Assembly (NCBI GenBank): GCA_024449915.1
Contig: JAMZAV010000094.1
Coordinates: 124,001 to 188,000, forward strand
Direction: 5' to 3'
From: Sweltsa coloradensis
Lineage: Eukaryota; Arthropoda; Insecta; Plecoptera; Chloroperlidae
Length of the DNA: 64,000 nucleotides
The translations under genes were made by a program, and so were the position numbers. Positions within the stretch are counted from its first letter, which is position 1. Every line of letters starts with the position of its first letter. Positions 27,501 through 42,500 of this stretch are shown in pieces. The notes below the pieces were generated by a model. That model was given only the letters and a program-made list of their open reading frames with translations. It was not told the DNA's origin and did no database searches.

Positions 27501-30500
27501 AGGTCGTTGTGCACTTTGTCATAAAACAAAGTGATGTCAACAAACAATTGAATTTGCCAATTATTTCGTCTGGATTGAACGATTACAAGTATTAACAACA
27601 TCTTTCGTGAAGACGTGAACTACAAACACAAAAATGAATTCTATGTGAAAATAAAATATTCGTAAATATCTTGTAAAAAGGGCCGGTCGGCATGACGGCG
27701 ATAAAAACATCCAGTGGAGCGAGAGAGATTGACGCGCTCTGTTGCTCATAGGCTCTGTGCATGGTCAGGCAGGCGAGTGCCAACTTACATCACGTGGTAA
27801 TACTGTGTGAGTCATGACTCATGCGCTACCGGTAGGCCTATTAGCTGTTTTAAGTGTATATTCGTTCAATGACATTTCAATTTGAATAAGCCTACTTTTT
27901 TTAATGTTGTGCATGTGATAACTTAGTGTTTGTGCTAGCAGGAGATTTTATTGAGTGTTAATTTATTTTGAGTTTGTCGGCTCTACTAAGTAGGGCATGA
28001 CAGCAGCTTGACCATGTAGAGCAACCTCTGGCAACGAGTTCCCTGACATGCTGATACTGTCTGCAGGTATCATTCTGTTTTCGAGCACTTCATCAAGTTT
28101 CCTGCGGCGATGGGGGTGTCAAGCAGCATGATCAAGATCACACAGGCCTTCTGGCTGCTGGATCACAGAGACTTCTCAGAAGCAGTAGAGGTAAGAGTGC
28201 ATCTACAGTCAAACCCGCCTAATACGTTTTCGAAGGAAGCTCTCTTAAAACGGGTAATACTTACGCATATCGCATTTATGTTTTTCGCCAAGTTTTTTTC
28301 GTAAATTTATTTTATTGGCATAGAAGGCTTACATATCGGCAATGTTATTTAAAAAAATAAAATGAAGGAAAACAAAATAAATTTCCATATAATATTGAAT
28401 TTTTTTCTTCATATCTTTATTGTATTGAATTATATTTATCGATATTGTTGGGCCGCTCTTATGTGGTAATTGATTATATGGAAATCAATCCAGAAATACC
28501 AAAATCCATCTTAGTGGAGTATTGAACCCCGGTCTCCCGATTGCCGGTTGGGTGCTTTACCTCTAAGCTAGGCCTACCTAGACGGTGAACTTGATAACTT
28601 CTGGATTGTCGGTGCATAATAGATCTGAATCTGTTAGAACAGAACAGAGTTTGAACTGACCAACTAAAAATTATTTATCGTGTCATTAGCTAATGCAGGT
28701 ATGAGGGAGGGTTTATTTCTCAATTTAATTAATTGGGAAACACTCCGTTAGGTGTACTATTGATTATTTGGAAATCAATCTATTAAGTTAACCATGGTAA
28801 ATGTGGAAGGTGCATGTATAACATTCTGGCACAAAAACATTGGATCCAGCTGCAAGCCAATTGTTATATTTGCTTGCATCTATCGTGTTGGGTGCTGCTG
28901 ATTCAGCAACGTGTGCCAAGGCTTCATTTGACACTTTAGTATGCTATGTTATGATTATTCAATGTCATTGGTTTTGCATTAGACAGTGCACAGTACGTAT
29001 AAGAGTATGACGACCAAATGCTTTAGAGCAAGGGGAATGCGGCAACGCCGACAATGTTAACATTTGACTATCTTGGGTGCATTTGGAATGATAACTTTTA
29101 GTTGGTACCGGTAGGGATGACATCGGGTAGTAAAATTCGGAACCGGTTCCAGCACTCGAATTACCCGGGTACCAGGGTCTTATTACGTCACGATGTGTGG
29201 AAACGTGTTTCCTAGGCCTACTAGTTGGTTTGAAGGTCATACCGACTGACTACGTTTCCATCTCTGGAAACTTTTGCAATAATCGTACACAAATAAAGAA
29301 CCGCGTTGATAACCAGGCAACAATCTTCATTCTTCATTACACCAAAGATTAGTTTACCAATTACTAGAGATGTGCAAAAATGGTGACAACAAAATTTGCG
29401 AATTTTTTTAAAGTTGCAATAATCCCTTCAAATTCAGTTTGCACATGAATCTCATGAATTGTGATTGAATGGTACCAATTTCCAATTCGCGAATTTTCGC
29501 GAAATTTTAGTTGATGCCGCGAACTAGTGGCGAAATTAGCAATTATGTCCTTAAATGCGAATTAGGTCACGAAATTTTAAAAAATAAAAAAAATTCAAAG
29601 TTTTGGTGGAGGTGCCGGGTCGAAGTCGAAATTAAATTAACACTGGCTGGTACATATGGTGGAGGTGCCGGGTCATACAACGTGATCGTGAGATCGTAAT
29701 AATCGTTTGAACGAGAGTAAGCTCAAAATAGTACTTCATATCCATATCAAAAGACACATAAAAAATGCATAATTTCGTAAATTTGGTGGAGGTGCCGGGT
29801 AGACGAAATTAATTCTGGTAAAAACTGTCCGAAACTTTGAAAACTGAAGTCTGAAATTGAGCTTAAATTATTGCTGATTCTGAACTTCACTCTCATGAGC
29901 TTGTTTTTCTTTTAAATCATTACTAGGGAAACGCCAAAGTCGTTGTTAGTCGAGTGAGAGAGCCATGTGTTGAGTACCCGGGAACATTATATTGTGGTAT
30001 AAATAATTGTGTTTTTTAGTTTAGTTTGTATAAGAACACGTCAACTGTAAGGCCATAATGCGCCACACTAGCCTATGATACGCTAGGGAGGCCTATAGGT
30101 AGGGGAAAGAAAAGTACTCAACACATGGCTCACTTACTCGTCTAACAACGACTTTGGCGTTTCCCTAGTATAATCTTTACACAAACATTTGTGGTCACAG
30201 ACCCTTGTTGACCAGATAGGCTACGCCCCAGGCTAAATGGAACGGCCGGTGTATGACCCCTAGAACAGGTACTTCCTCCAGCGTCAATGTATGAAATTAA
30301 AGACTTAAAGGCGAAAGAAAAGGGAGGGTTCTCTCGTCGTGGTCGTCATCGTCTTTGTCATCGTTCGTTTTGTCCTTTTCGTCGTCGTTGGGAAGGTCGT
30401 CAGAGAATATGGGGGGTCCCCGACAACGACTGCCAGAGCTCGCATTCTAGTTTCGGGAACTAATATACTTCCTTACTTACCAGCTGATGTTTGCGAGAAA

Positions 30501-33500
30501 AAATACGTCTCTTTCTTCCTAGTATACAAAGCCATGTTCTTGGCTTAAGGTTCTAATATGCACAGCTTAGGCAAACGGAAGCGTACGACTTCCTTGCATA
30601 GGTTATAATAAAGTAGGCTTGTTTATAAATTATATTGTATAAGTCATATTACTTTAAGATTGACAATTATTGCACTGTTTCTTGTAGATCATCACCAGCC
30701 CAAACGAAGTGTATTATTTGTAGAATGACGGAAGCCATGCATAACAAAAAACAAAAACAAAATAATAAACATTGACTTGGTTCTTCTCATAGATACTACT
30801 GATTGCGAACTTTCACAGGCTGTGTTCTATTTTACTAATGGGTATTTTAAACATTTGCAATCTAGATTTAAATTTTTCAAATTTTTATTTCTTGTGAGCT
30901 TAAATCACAATGGATATTGCTCATTTTGTTAGCAGTTTCTCAGTTACCTGGTCAGGGATGTGTGTTTAAAATTTCAGCTCAATCTATTTGGCCGTTCGGC
31001 CGTATGGGATCGGACAGACATACAGACAAAGCTCACGGCCAAGGCCCGATTGAGTATAGCTAGAGATTAGTTTTTTTAGCGTTTTAGGTTTTTGATGCAA
31101 CAAAATGCTAATTTTGACGATTTAAAATGCTAATTTTACTAAAAATAATGTTTTTAATGCCTATTGAGAACTAGTTTAGTAATGTATTCTAGCGTTTTAT
31201 GTGACTATATTGAATTGAAATGTTCCTACAATTCATCATTTACCAGAAGAAGTTTAAGAAACACCCTACATTTAGGGTTTTGGTGAAAAGAAACCAATTG
31301 ATGCTACAAAATGCTAAATTTGTAAAATTAATGCTAAATTTTCTAAATTTAAGTGCTAAAAAAACGTATCTCTAAGTATAGCGTTAGGAAAGACTACGTT
31401 CGCTGCGCTCACTCGTCTAAAAATCAATCAAATTATCCTGAAACTTTTTTTTTTTTTTTAGTTGTCCATGAGAAAATTGTGTTTTTTGGTAAATTGCGAC
31501 AAATCCCGAATTTTTATTTTTAAGGCGCGAATTTTCAAACTTTAAAAAACCATTTTTGCACATCTCTACCAATTACACTGTACAGGCAGTGTAACTCGTC
31601 GTAGGTAAGCCTAGCTAGGCCTACGCGCAGAAAGCAGGGGGAAACAAACACGCATTGCATGTGGGAAAATCTCTCACTACTAGGCCTATCGCCCGCACTG
31701 AAGCTCTCGTCGCAAGATAAGCCTGGGAAAGAAAGAAGATAAGCCCAGGAATAACAATCCTATTGGTCGTGATTACGAATTTCGTGAATCGGTTGAAAGA
31801 TGATCGCATTGTGAATTCTTCTTCTACACCAACCATCTTTGTCAGTCAGCTGTGAGCAGCTGTGAGTGTGAGTTGGTTGGATCGTACGCGCATCTCGCAC
31901 CGCGCAGACGGCAGTGCCCAAGATATTTGCCGCATCTTTCTCTCTTGCACTCACTCGTGGCATGGGCACGACTCGCTGAGACGGACGGAAGCACGTGATA
32001 GCTTACAACGCACTCTGTCGTCGACTCCAGTTACTCTTTAGGCAGCAGGCACGCTCCGCGGAAAGACCGCAACCACGTAGCGCGTAATTTAAACTTGTGA
32101 ATTAGCCTAAAAACGGCTGCAAAATTTACCCGGATCTTAAAATCGGCTCCGGGTAATTTCTAGAACCGGGTACCCCATATCATCTCTAGGTACCGGTAGT
32201 CCTATGCCAAGAGCTAATTTTATACCTAATTAATACCAACCAATTCCAAGTAAAATAAAGTACAACATATTTAGATCATATCCCAATGCTCTTCAAGCAG
32301 ACTAACCCCTGGTCTTACATTGTTGATGAATGAAGATTGTTGAATTAGTTGAACTAAGCTATAGCTGCTCCATTGAAAGAATGCAGATGCTAGCGGCATC
32401 GGAGGGGCCGAGTTGGCCAATGAGATCAGTATTTTAAATAAGGGGCCGCTGATTGGCTCGAACTAGCCCGCCGGTGACGTCAACATCTGCAAACTTCCGA
32501 TCGAGCAGCTATTAGGGATGTCATCGGGTACTCGGGTACCCGACTCCTACCCGACTCCTGTTGGAGTCGACTCCATTTTCAAGGAGTCGGGTAAAAAAAA
32601 AGAAAGTTTTTTTTTTTTTTATGATAAATTATATGAGATTGCACTTGTTGTCTCGTTAGTCGTTATCTTATCTCAAAATGTAAACATAACAAACAAGCGT
32701 CTTGGCCGGGCCAAGAGACAAGCAAGCTAGTGATACGTGGAGGGGGGGGGGGGGAATGGCCGGACAGCGTTGTGCAACCCCACTGAAAATCAGTTATATA
32801 ACCGAGTGGGTAGACTCATACAATTTATTTATTATTTATTTATTTATTTAACTAGAGTAGTGGTCTAAAAATAACTTTTGCATAAAAAAATTCAAATTTT
32901 ATTTATTTATTTATTTTTTTAATTGCGGATCGGGGAGTCGACTCCTACCCGGTTCCCAAGGCTCCGGAGTCGACTCCAATATTTACTACCCGATGTCATC
33001 ACTAGCAGCTATAGTAGACTTTGGCAAAAGGGAAATTTGGGATAGACCCTCGATGTGATACAACACAACCCTTCTTTATAGATGTTACAGGATCCTCTAG
33101 TTCATTGGAAGGATTTGAAGCCATGGCAAAACCAGCTAGTTATAAAAGTCCTCGTCCGTCATGGCAAGAACAAGCTGGCGTTGGACTACATTCAGGCCTG
33201 CAGTCTCCCGATGACTGAGACAGACGATATAAGGTAACTAAGTTCAACTAATACTAATGTACATAGGCTAAGGGTCAAATTTTTTTGAATCAATATCTAC
33301 CTTAGTAATAATAATAATAATAATACCTGTGTCATATTGGTTTGATCTGCTTTAAATTTAATGTTGCCCATCCATTGTCCATTGATTATCATTTATCAGT
33401 TATCACTAATCACTTAGTAATCAGTTATGCAACAGAGTGGATAGACTCTAAAATATATGATGTTATTTTTATTTATTTAATACATTATTCAAAGAAACAA

Positions 33501-36500
33501 TGTTGAATGACTGACATTCAAATATTTCATCAAATAATTTCATGTTCAAACTAAAATGCCCGTAAGTATTAGCTACTTCATAGAAGGTTGTATACAGGTT
33601 GTGCTATTAGTGTGACTTGTCACTTTGGGATGGTTCAATCTTACACAAACATACTACGGGACTTCATAATTACTTTGAACTCGGTGGTCAACCGTTGATG
33701 TATGTTTTGTTTGTACCCACCTTAACAGCTGACTTAACAGGCTTTAATTGTTAGAGTATAAGCCACGTTGTAGAGTATTGTAAGGTTTGCTTGATTTACG
33801 GCGCCAAGCTCCCTGGATTCTGTCCACTGCCAGCGAGAGACTGACCAGCTCAGCTGGTGCTTTTAGCCAAAGATTGTGTGAATACGTGAGTTCAACTAGC
33901 GCTTTTGTGACAATGTTATTGGCCCTCCACAAAATGAAGGCTCAGTTTTTGCAATATGACTGATTCTGCAGGAGTGTTTGGTCAAACAGGCAACAGCTTC
34001 TTGTACGTCTTGAAAGTACCAAGCTATGGGTCCCTACGAAGTATTATTTCCGTCTAAGGTGTGACTGTCAACCTTCACGATCTCACTCAAAGTTGGTTGA
34101 ATCTCACGGTTGTGTTAAAATGTGCTTTACTAATGTTTCAGGCTAATGGTGACTCTCCTTCTGAGTAATGGTTTCATCAGTCAGGCGTTCACATTCCAGC
34201 GCTCGCACCGAACAGAGGAAAATGCCATGGAGCTTCTGAATCACTTCTTTGCGGGTAGGGGCATCATTCATATTTACTAAAAAATAAGAATAACAGAATT
34301 TGAATCAACCCTCCACAAATCCTCTATTTGTCCACTCGCATCGTGAATTCATTACTCTCAACGAGGTCACGTGGCACAGCCAGGGTCTGTGGCAAAGCCC
34401 CAGCTGCCGGAGGCAACTTCGCCGTAGTCGAAAAAACAATTGGCTTCAGGCTAGGGGTGGGCGAACCTAGGTTTTTGACTTTCGAGCCGAACTCGAACTT
34501 TTGAACCAAAAATTTTCGAACTTTGAACTCGAGCCGAACTTTTGAAAATCCATTATTATTGTGTAACGAATACATTTATAAAATTAAAAAAAAAAGTTAT
34601 AAAAAAATCTTTAAAGGGGTATTTAACCGCTAGACTCAAAAAATATATTTCATTCAGGCTAATTAGTAATGAATTTAGCAATTAACAGAAAAATTATTGG
34701 GGCCACCATGACCTCCCAAAAAATTGTCAAACATGATATTTTTAGAGCTAGGTCCCATCGGCAAAAATCTCCCATAAGAAATAACATGGGGACGATCTTT
34801 ATGCCCCGTGACCTTGGAGGATTTTGATCAAAAAAAATATTGGCCATTATTGACGTACTCTACAGCCTTTTCTGTAAATTCTCTATATTTTGTTTTGTAA
34901 TTTGGGCAAGTAGTTCGGTCAAAATATGCTGATTACCAAGATGGGGTGTGATTTTGGAATGCATATTTTTGCGTGTTTGAGGGTATATTTGGGCACAGTT
35001 TCAAGACACGATGTTATAAAGAGGCATTTTAGATTGGAACTATGCTCTAGTATCTATGTGGACCAAAAAAGAAGCAGGTTAAAGCCGATTTAAGAAATTT
35101 CCCAAAACACCAATTTTCGCAAATTTCTGGATCAAAAAAATTAAAAAATTCGTGTTAAATCACAGTTACAAGATATGATTTTTTTAACGGTCATTTAAGT
35201 GTAGTATTGTGCTATAGATCACGTGGTAAAAAATATTTTTTGGGGTTTTTAGCCCCTTTAATTTAAATATAAAACCTCAAAATAAAAGGCTCCATTTCGT
35301 CATAAAAAATTCAATTAATTCTAACTATTTTTTCAAATTTTACGTATTTTCAAATTTCCCGCCGTTAACTTTCAATAATGTTGGTACTTCGTAGATCAAG
35401 AAGCAAAATTTCTAGTTTGTGTTTGTTATGTTGCCGACCCTGCACGACGAGTGTGAATTGTGACGATCGAGCCAATCACAGATGCGCACCGCCTTCTAAC
35501 AGATAGCTTCGTCGTGACGTCATGGCGTGACAAAACGAGAACTTTTCAAGGCGCTGGAACTTGGAAAATCAGCTGTTAGAAAAATCCAGTATGGCGATCG
35601 CTGCTTTGTTGTTTTATTACGCGAACGATGTATTCAATCAGTTTTTGGCGTGTTTTTGGCGTAATTTCAAGACGAAGTTCGTTTAAAGTTCGAAGTTTTG
35701 ATAAAAACCGAACTCGAGCTTAAAAAGTCGAGCCCGAGCCGAGCCGAACTTCATAAAAAGCTCGGCTCGGGCTCGAGTTTTCGAACGTTCGCCCACCCCT
35801 ACTTCAGGCCCTACATTATGTTTGATGGCCTAAAATGCGTTTTGACTTTTGAGGCAGTATCTTGTCAATAAAAAAAAATGATAATAAATTCATGTTGCAT
35901 TGATAATATTTTACATCATAGGTATCATAGGAGCCGTAGATGCAAGTAGGATTCAAGCAGCTGAAATGAAGTTTGTAAGAAGCATAGCCGGAATATCGAA
36001 GTTAGACAAAATTAGAAGCCAAGAAATCAGGACAAAAGTTGGAGTTGAGAAGCTATTATTCAAAATTGGACGAGAAAGGTTGAGATGGTATGGACATGTC
36101 AGAAGAATGGGAGAAGAAAGAATTCCAAGGACAGAATTTGAAAGTGGGGACAAAGTTAAAAGACGAGTCGGTAGACCAAGAGAGAAGTGGAAAGATCAAA
36201 TAAGAAATGATATACAGGAAAGAGGTGAGAAGTGGGAAGAAGTCGAAGCAAGGAAACTGTGGGAAGACAGAAGTGGATGGCGTGAACTGGTGGGAAGAAG
36301 TGCGAGTGAACCTGAAGAGGACATGACAGGCCTGGCAAGCCGGTGTTAACAACTCATAAAATGCCCTAGAAAATTGGTGGCTATAGCCACCCCCTGACCT
36401 AACTTAAGTTGGAAACAGGAGTCAGATATATATATATATATATAGGCCTATAGGAGAACTTTTTTTGATCCTATCATTTAGAAAGTAGGCTTATGGCTAG

Positions 36501-39500
36501 CGCTGCAGGGGATCGGATTTCAGTAGGCGCCCTTGGAGATGTTGGCCAAAAAGTTTGTTTTTTTATTTTTGAATGCTTGTATCTTTTTAAATACTGATTT
36601 CTGCTTGGCTATTATTTGCTCGTTGTTGGCCTGTACTTCGACAGGATTGAATTGGAGCCAATTCAATTAATGTCCGTAACGGAAAATCAGTTCTTGTAAC
36701 CGAGTAGGTAGACATTAAATTAAATACAATTGATTTACTTTATAATGTAGCACGTGCTGCTGACATATTGCAAGCCGCTTTGATTGAAGTCTTTCACAGA
36801 AAATCAGTTAGCTGTGAGTGCGTAGACTTAAAAAATGTATTTATTTGTATTAACTCCTTAGCCTATTACTAAAAAACCCTGTTATGCCATAAAATACTAT
36901 TTAAAATCAAAATTTAAAAAAATGTTTTCCCCTTTACATATAATTTGTCGGATCTTATCCCATGTTGTCATTTTAGCGCTCACCCCATTTTTTCGCTGCC
37001 CCTCCCCCCCCCCTCCCCTATAGTATTTTGTGATTTTGTTAGAATTCTAAAAAACTAGGCCCATGTTTAATATTTCATTTCCCAAAATGGTAATTTTGTC
37101 ACATTTCATCTGACATTGACATATTCATCTGACATTGACATAAGCCTCCAAAACCGCCACCCACTCCACCCCCCTCCTAAATTCACTCTTTTTGGAACTC
37201 CACCCACCCCTACATATTTTTATTCTAAAAAAACTAAATAAATGAAAATAAAAAATCATTTCCTTCACTGGTAATTTTGACAGATCCTTTCCAACCTTGA
37301 CTTCACCAAACCCTTACAGATAACACCCCCTTGCAAAATTACCCCCTTCATTTTACCCAACTCCCCCCCCCCCAAAAAAAAATAGTCTACCTTTTAGGTT
37401 ATTTGTTTGGATTTTATCTGAATTGACATTTAGCCACCTACGACCCCCTACCAAAGTCATTCCTTCCCTCACCCCCTCCATCCCCCTTCCCCACCCTCTC
37501 CCGCCCCAAATATTTTGGTTAAAACTCTCAAAAAATTAAAATACTTATGTTTCTTGGCCTTTTAGGTAATTTGATCGGTTCTCATACGATCTTGACATTT
37601 TTCTCCCTACCCCCCCACCCCTGGCCACTATTCCCCAGGATCACTTCCCCACAAATGTTTTCTAAAAAAAAAATCCCCCAACATTTTTAATATCCCAAAA
37701 AACACAATATATTCAAAATTTGATTTCCCTCCCAAGTCATTGTTTCACATGCCATCCACTTTTGACATAGCAACACCCCCTGACGCCCGTGTGTCAGACG
37801 TGGTAGTATGGCGGGGCACGCCGGCAGACGTGGTGGTATGGCAAGTGGTTAACGAGGTATTTGTTGTGTGCATGTTGCAGATTGCCAGAAACTGGACCAG
37901 CTGAACCAAGTGCTCTCAATTGTGATGTCTCGAGAGGAGGAGGAGGTGTTTCGCAGGTAAGACCAAACTCTTCCATCTTTAGCATTACAGTAAGATCTCT
38001 CTTATCCGAGTTGGATGAGACCGGGGGCACCTCGGATTTGCGAAAAACTCGGATGGCGCGGATCAATTGTTTATTTGCTCTCGTAGCATAGCCTGATGTG
38101 GTAAAATGATATATGACACATGTAATGGATAAAGGAACATAAAATACACACGATACACTTCATACAGGGTATACTAAATGATTTAATAGCTTGTAATTCA
38201 AGCTCACGAACACACGTACACAATTAGGCCTACATGTCGTAATAAAAACGTATGTCTAGGCCTAGGCCTAGGCCTAAACTCGACGCAGTAGGCCTAGGCC
38301 TACAATGCAAACATAGGCCTAGGCCTAGCTCTCTTTCTCATGTGGGAAAACCTCTCACTACTATGCCCGCGCTGAAGCTCACGACGCAAGATAAGTCTGG
38401 GAAAGAAATAAGATAAGCCCAGGGATAACAATTCAATGCGTCGTGATTACGAATTTCGTGAATCGGTTGAAACATGATTGCATCTAGTTCCACAACGACC
38501 ATCTTTGAACAGCTGTGTGTGAGATGGCTGGATCGTATGCGCACGCGCAGGCGCGCGACGCACACTGACCTCTATATGCTCAGTGGGTGGCACTGACGCT
38601 TACCGGCGATGCGCCCGACGCACACTGACCACTGAACTCTATATGCTCAGTAGACTGATGCACACTGCTCGAAAGTCGAGATATATCGCCGATCTATCTT
38701 CTTTGCACTCACTCGTAAGGCATGCCTACAAATGTATGCGAGTACATTTAAAAAAGTGCGGCGCGGCGTCTGTAATTATTTTTATGTTTTATTTACGTAT
38801 TTAAAACTTTTTTTTTTTTTTTTTTTTTGGCGGCTCGGTTAACACGGAACATCGGATAAGAGGAGATCGGATAAGAGAGATCTTACTGTAATTATTTCAT
38901 TTAGGGCTGCCCTATGACATATCATTCAATTATCGATATCACCTGAAAAATTTCGATATAATGTCAATAGGCCTATATCAAAATGTTATTTTTTGTAAAA
39001 ATAAAATAAAAGTTCAAAAATTCAAAAATTATTAAAAAAGTGGTCTTATTTTTTATAATTTGTGTCTAAATAGGGTTGATAAGGTACAGTCAAAAGTCAT
39101 TACACCAAACGTTATTATTACGAAATAGTCACTATACCGAAAATTTTGGGTGGTCCCGCCCGAATTCCTATGTTAGTAATGTTACAGGATAGTCATTACA
39201 ACGAAAAATAACATTAACAAAAAGATCATTTTAACGAACTAATGTTTTCGCACATGACTATAATGCAACGTTGTTCCAACGAAAATTTTGTTTTGGATCG
39301 AGGGTTTTGTGGAATTCCCATTCAAGGAACTGTTTTTTTCACCGAACTCTCGCCTTTCACGCGAGCTTGCAAGAGCTGCACGGACAGTAAACAGAGGCAT
39401 TACCACTCTTTTCCCTCACTTGCCGGCCGGCCACTTCCCCAGTCCCCTCCCCGCCCGCTGCCAACAAGACCGGTTACCCCTCCGCTCCCACTCACGCTAG

Positions 39501-42500
39501 GCCGGCCGGCGGCCAATGAGCCAGCCAGCTCAGACACTACACATCAAAGCTACACATTCTCAATCAAATCTCAATATGTTACAGCAGTGCCGTGTTTTTC
39601 TTACGCGATAATAATTGCAAGATCATTGTTTTTAATCATTAATGCTGTCAATACAACACTCTTGTTAAACTGAGGCGCAAGTGTTAAATGAGTTGAGTTG
39701 CCGTGTCTTTTCTCTGACATAAAACCCCGCCGCTAGCTGTGTTGCAACAGCTGAGCCGAATTCGACCTTGGAGACCCCGACTATTCCCTAAGGACTTCAA
39801 GGATGCAGTTCAGTCGCCAGTGCAAGTGCACTCGTCGCAAGTACGATTCGAATTCGTAGAAAATATCGTTCACAGAGTCAATGAAGAGGTACAGGGAAAT
39901 GTGATCTTAATGCACGGAGTATTGATCGATTCGATATCAACGTGAAAAATAAAAATGAAAACGATAAGCGCATCGACCGAGAAAACAGATAACGTGACAA
40001 TCCATTCACCAAGCACGTGCATAATCACTAATCAGCTGTGAGCTCACGACCCGACGAGTAGATTGTTGTGCCTCTGATTCCCGCGGCGATCTCTCTCGCA
40101 CTCATGGCTTACGCACCTAGCGAGATCAGGCCTGCTGCCTGCATCACGTGGATGCAATGCGGGTTGCGGGCTGCAGGCGGACACGTGTTAAGACCTCGTG
40201 ACTCGAGGTGGGCGGCGACTAGCGAGAGTAGGCCTGCAGCCTGCATCACGCGGATGCAATGCGGGTTGCGGGCTGCAGGCACGAAGTGATGAGTGCGCTC
40301 CCGAGCGTGTTACAGGCCACGCAGTGGCTGCATTGGTATTCTGGGGATCGAGGATCTTGTTTTTAGCGAAAATAAAATGACTGATCATTTTAACGAAATA
40401 ATTAGACCAGTGAGCAAAGCGAATGAGGATTTTATAACGCTACTCGATCGGGCCTTAGCCGTGACCATTGTCTGTATGTTAAATGTCTGTCTGTCTGTTT
40501 GTCCGGGCTCATACGGCCGAACGGCCAAAAAGATTGAGCTGAAATTTTAAACAGACATCCGTGACCAGGTAACTTAGAACTGCTAACAAAATGAGCAATA
40601 TCCGTTGCGATTTAAGCTCACAAGAAATAAAAATGTGAAAAATGTGAACTTAGATAGCAAATGTTTAAAATACCCATTAGTAAAATAGAACACAGCCTGT
40701 GAAAGTTTACGATCAGATCATAGATACAGTAAGATCCCTCTTATCCGATCTCCTCTTATCCGATGTTCCGTGTTAACCGAGCCGCAAAAAAAAAAAAAAA
40801 AAAAAAATTAAAAAAATTAAAGTTTTAAATACGTAAATAAAACATAAAAATAATTACAGACGCCGCGCCGCACTTTTTTAAATGTACTCGCATACATTTG
40901 TAGGCATGCCTTACGAGTAAGGATGACATCGGGTACCCGGTTCCAGAAATTACCCGGAGACGATTTTAAGATAATTCACCAGTTTAAATTACGCGCTACG
41001 TGGTTGCGGTCTTTCCCGCGGAGCGTGCCCGTTGTCTAAAGAGTAACTGGAGTTGACGACAGAGCGCGTTGTAAGCTACCACGTGCTTCCGTCCGTCTCG
41101 GCGAGTCGCGCCCATGCCACGAGTGAGTGCAAGAGAGAAAGATGCGGCAATAAATCTTGGACACTGCCGTGTGCGCAGTACGAGATGCGCGTACGATCCA
41201 ACCAACTCACACTCACAGCTGACTGACAAAGATGGTTGGGTGAAGAAGAAGAATTCGCAATGCAATCATCTTTCAACCGATTCACGAAATTCGTTATCAC
41301 GACGCATAGGATTGTTATTCCTGGGCTTATGTTCTTTCTTTCCCAGGCTTATCTTGCGACGAGAGCTTCAGCGCGGGATATAGTAGTGAGAGGTTTTCCC
41401 ACATGAGAAAAGAGCTAGGCCTAGCCTAGGCCTATGTTTGCATTGTAGGCCTAGCCTAGGCCTACTGCGTCGAGTTTAGGCCTAGACTTACGTTTTTATT
41501 ACGACATGTAGGCCTAATTGTTTACGTGTGTTTGTGAGCTTGATTTACAAGCTATTAAATCATTTAGTATACCCTCCACGAAGTGTATCGTGTGAATTTT
41601 ATGTTCCTTTATCCATTACATGTGTCAGATATCATTTTACCACATCAGGCTATGCTACGAGAGCAAATAAACAAATGAAACGCGCCATCCGAGTTTTTCG
41701 CAAATCCGAGGTGCCCCCGGTCTCATCCAACTCGGATAAGAGAGATCTTACTGTACTAGATGAACCAAGTCGATGTTTATTATTTTGTTTTTGTTATGCA
41801 TGGCTTCTGTCATTCTGTAAATCAAGGATACTATTATACACTTCGTCTGGGCTGGTGATGATCTACAAAGGCGAGGAAAGAGACGTATTTTATCTCGCAA
41901 ACATCAGTTGGTAAGTAGGGAAGTACATTACTTCCCGAAACTAGAATGCGAGCTCTGGCAGTCGTCGACGGGAACCCCCCATATTCTCTGACAACCTTCC
42001 CAACGACGACGACCAGGACAAAACGAACGATGACAAAGACGATGACGACCACGACGCGAGAACCCTCCCTTTTCTTTCACCTTTACCCGTGGCTATTTCT
42101 GGCCAGCACCAGCATGGGATTTTCCTCCCTATATCCTCTAGGCACGAGTGGCGCTTTTTGACCTAGCAGTTGTTGCAAATTAAAACTAAATTGGGACGTA
42201 TGGTACTAGCCTTTTTTCATTACAAAGACGGCGACAACGACGACATAAACGGTTGACGCACCCTGAAACCAAAAAACTACAAACCACTTTCTCTGTTCGC
42301 CTAGGCGGGCCTAAATTTTTTTTTTTGGTTTATTTGGATAAAGGACGCGTCAACCGTTGGGTCGTAATGCACCACTCTAGCCTAGAGGATGGGAAGAAGG
42401 GGCCCATGCTGGTCAGAACCAGCCACGGGTAAGGGGAGGAAGGGGGATTTCTCACTTCGTGGTCGTCATTGTCTTTGTCATCGTTCAGTGCGTCAATGGA

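Larger units (their letters stand above)
29365..31568. mobile_element. hAT family B, inserted in hAT A copy 1
   Basis: Ends TAGAGATGTGCAAAAATGG and CCATTTTTGCACATCTCTA; perfect 8 bp TSD CCAATTAC at 29357-29364 and 31569-31576. GGTGGAGGTGCCGGGT occurs three times near the left end. Related partial copies lie inverted at about 43190-43330 and at 54385-54460. It carries a further Helitron-like insertion. Confidence 0.88.
29112..32188 (-). mobile_element. hAT family A, copy 1, outer shell of a nest
   Basis: Left end TAGGGATGACATCGGGTA, right end ATATCATCTCTA (decayed). The perfect 8 bp TSD GGTACCGG lies at 29104-29111 and 32189-32196. Removing the inner insertion leaves about 865 bp, the length of copy 2 at 54994-55860, in opposite orientation. 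No transposase; non-autonomous. Confidence 0.88.

Noticed and set aside
39242..39673. 143-codon frame in pogo-type element E
   Set aside because: Searched by eye for DDE or HTH motifs and found none; proline-rich from CCC runs.
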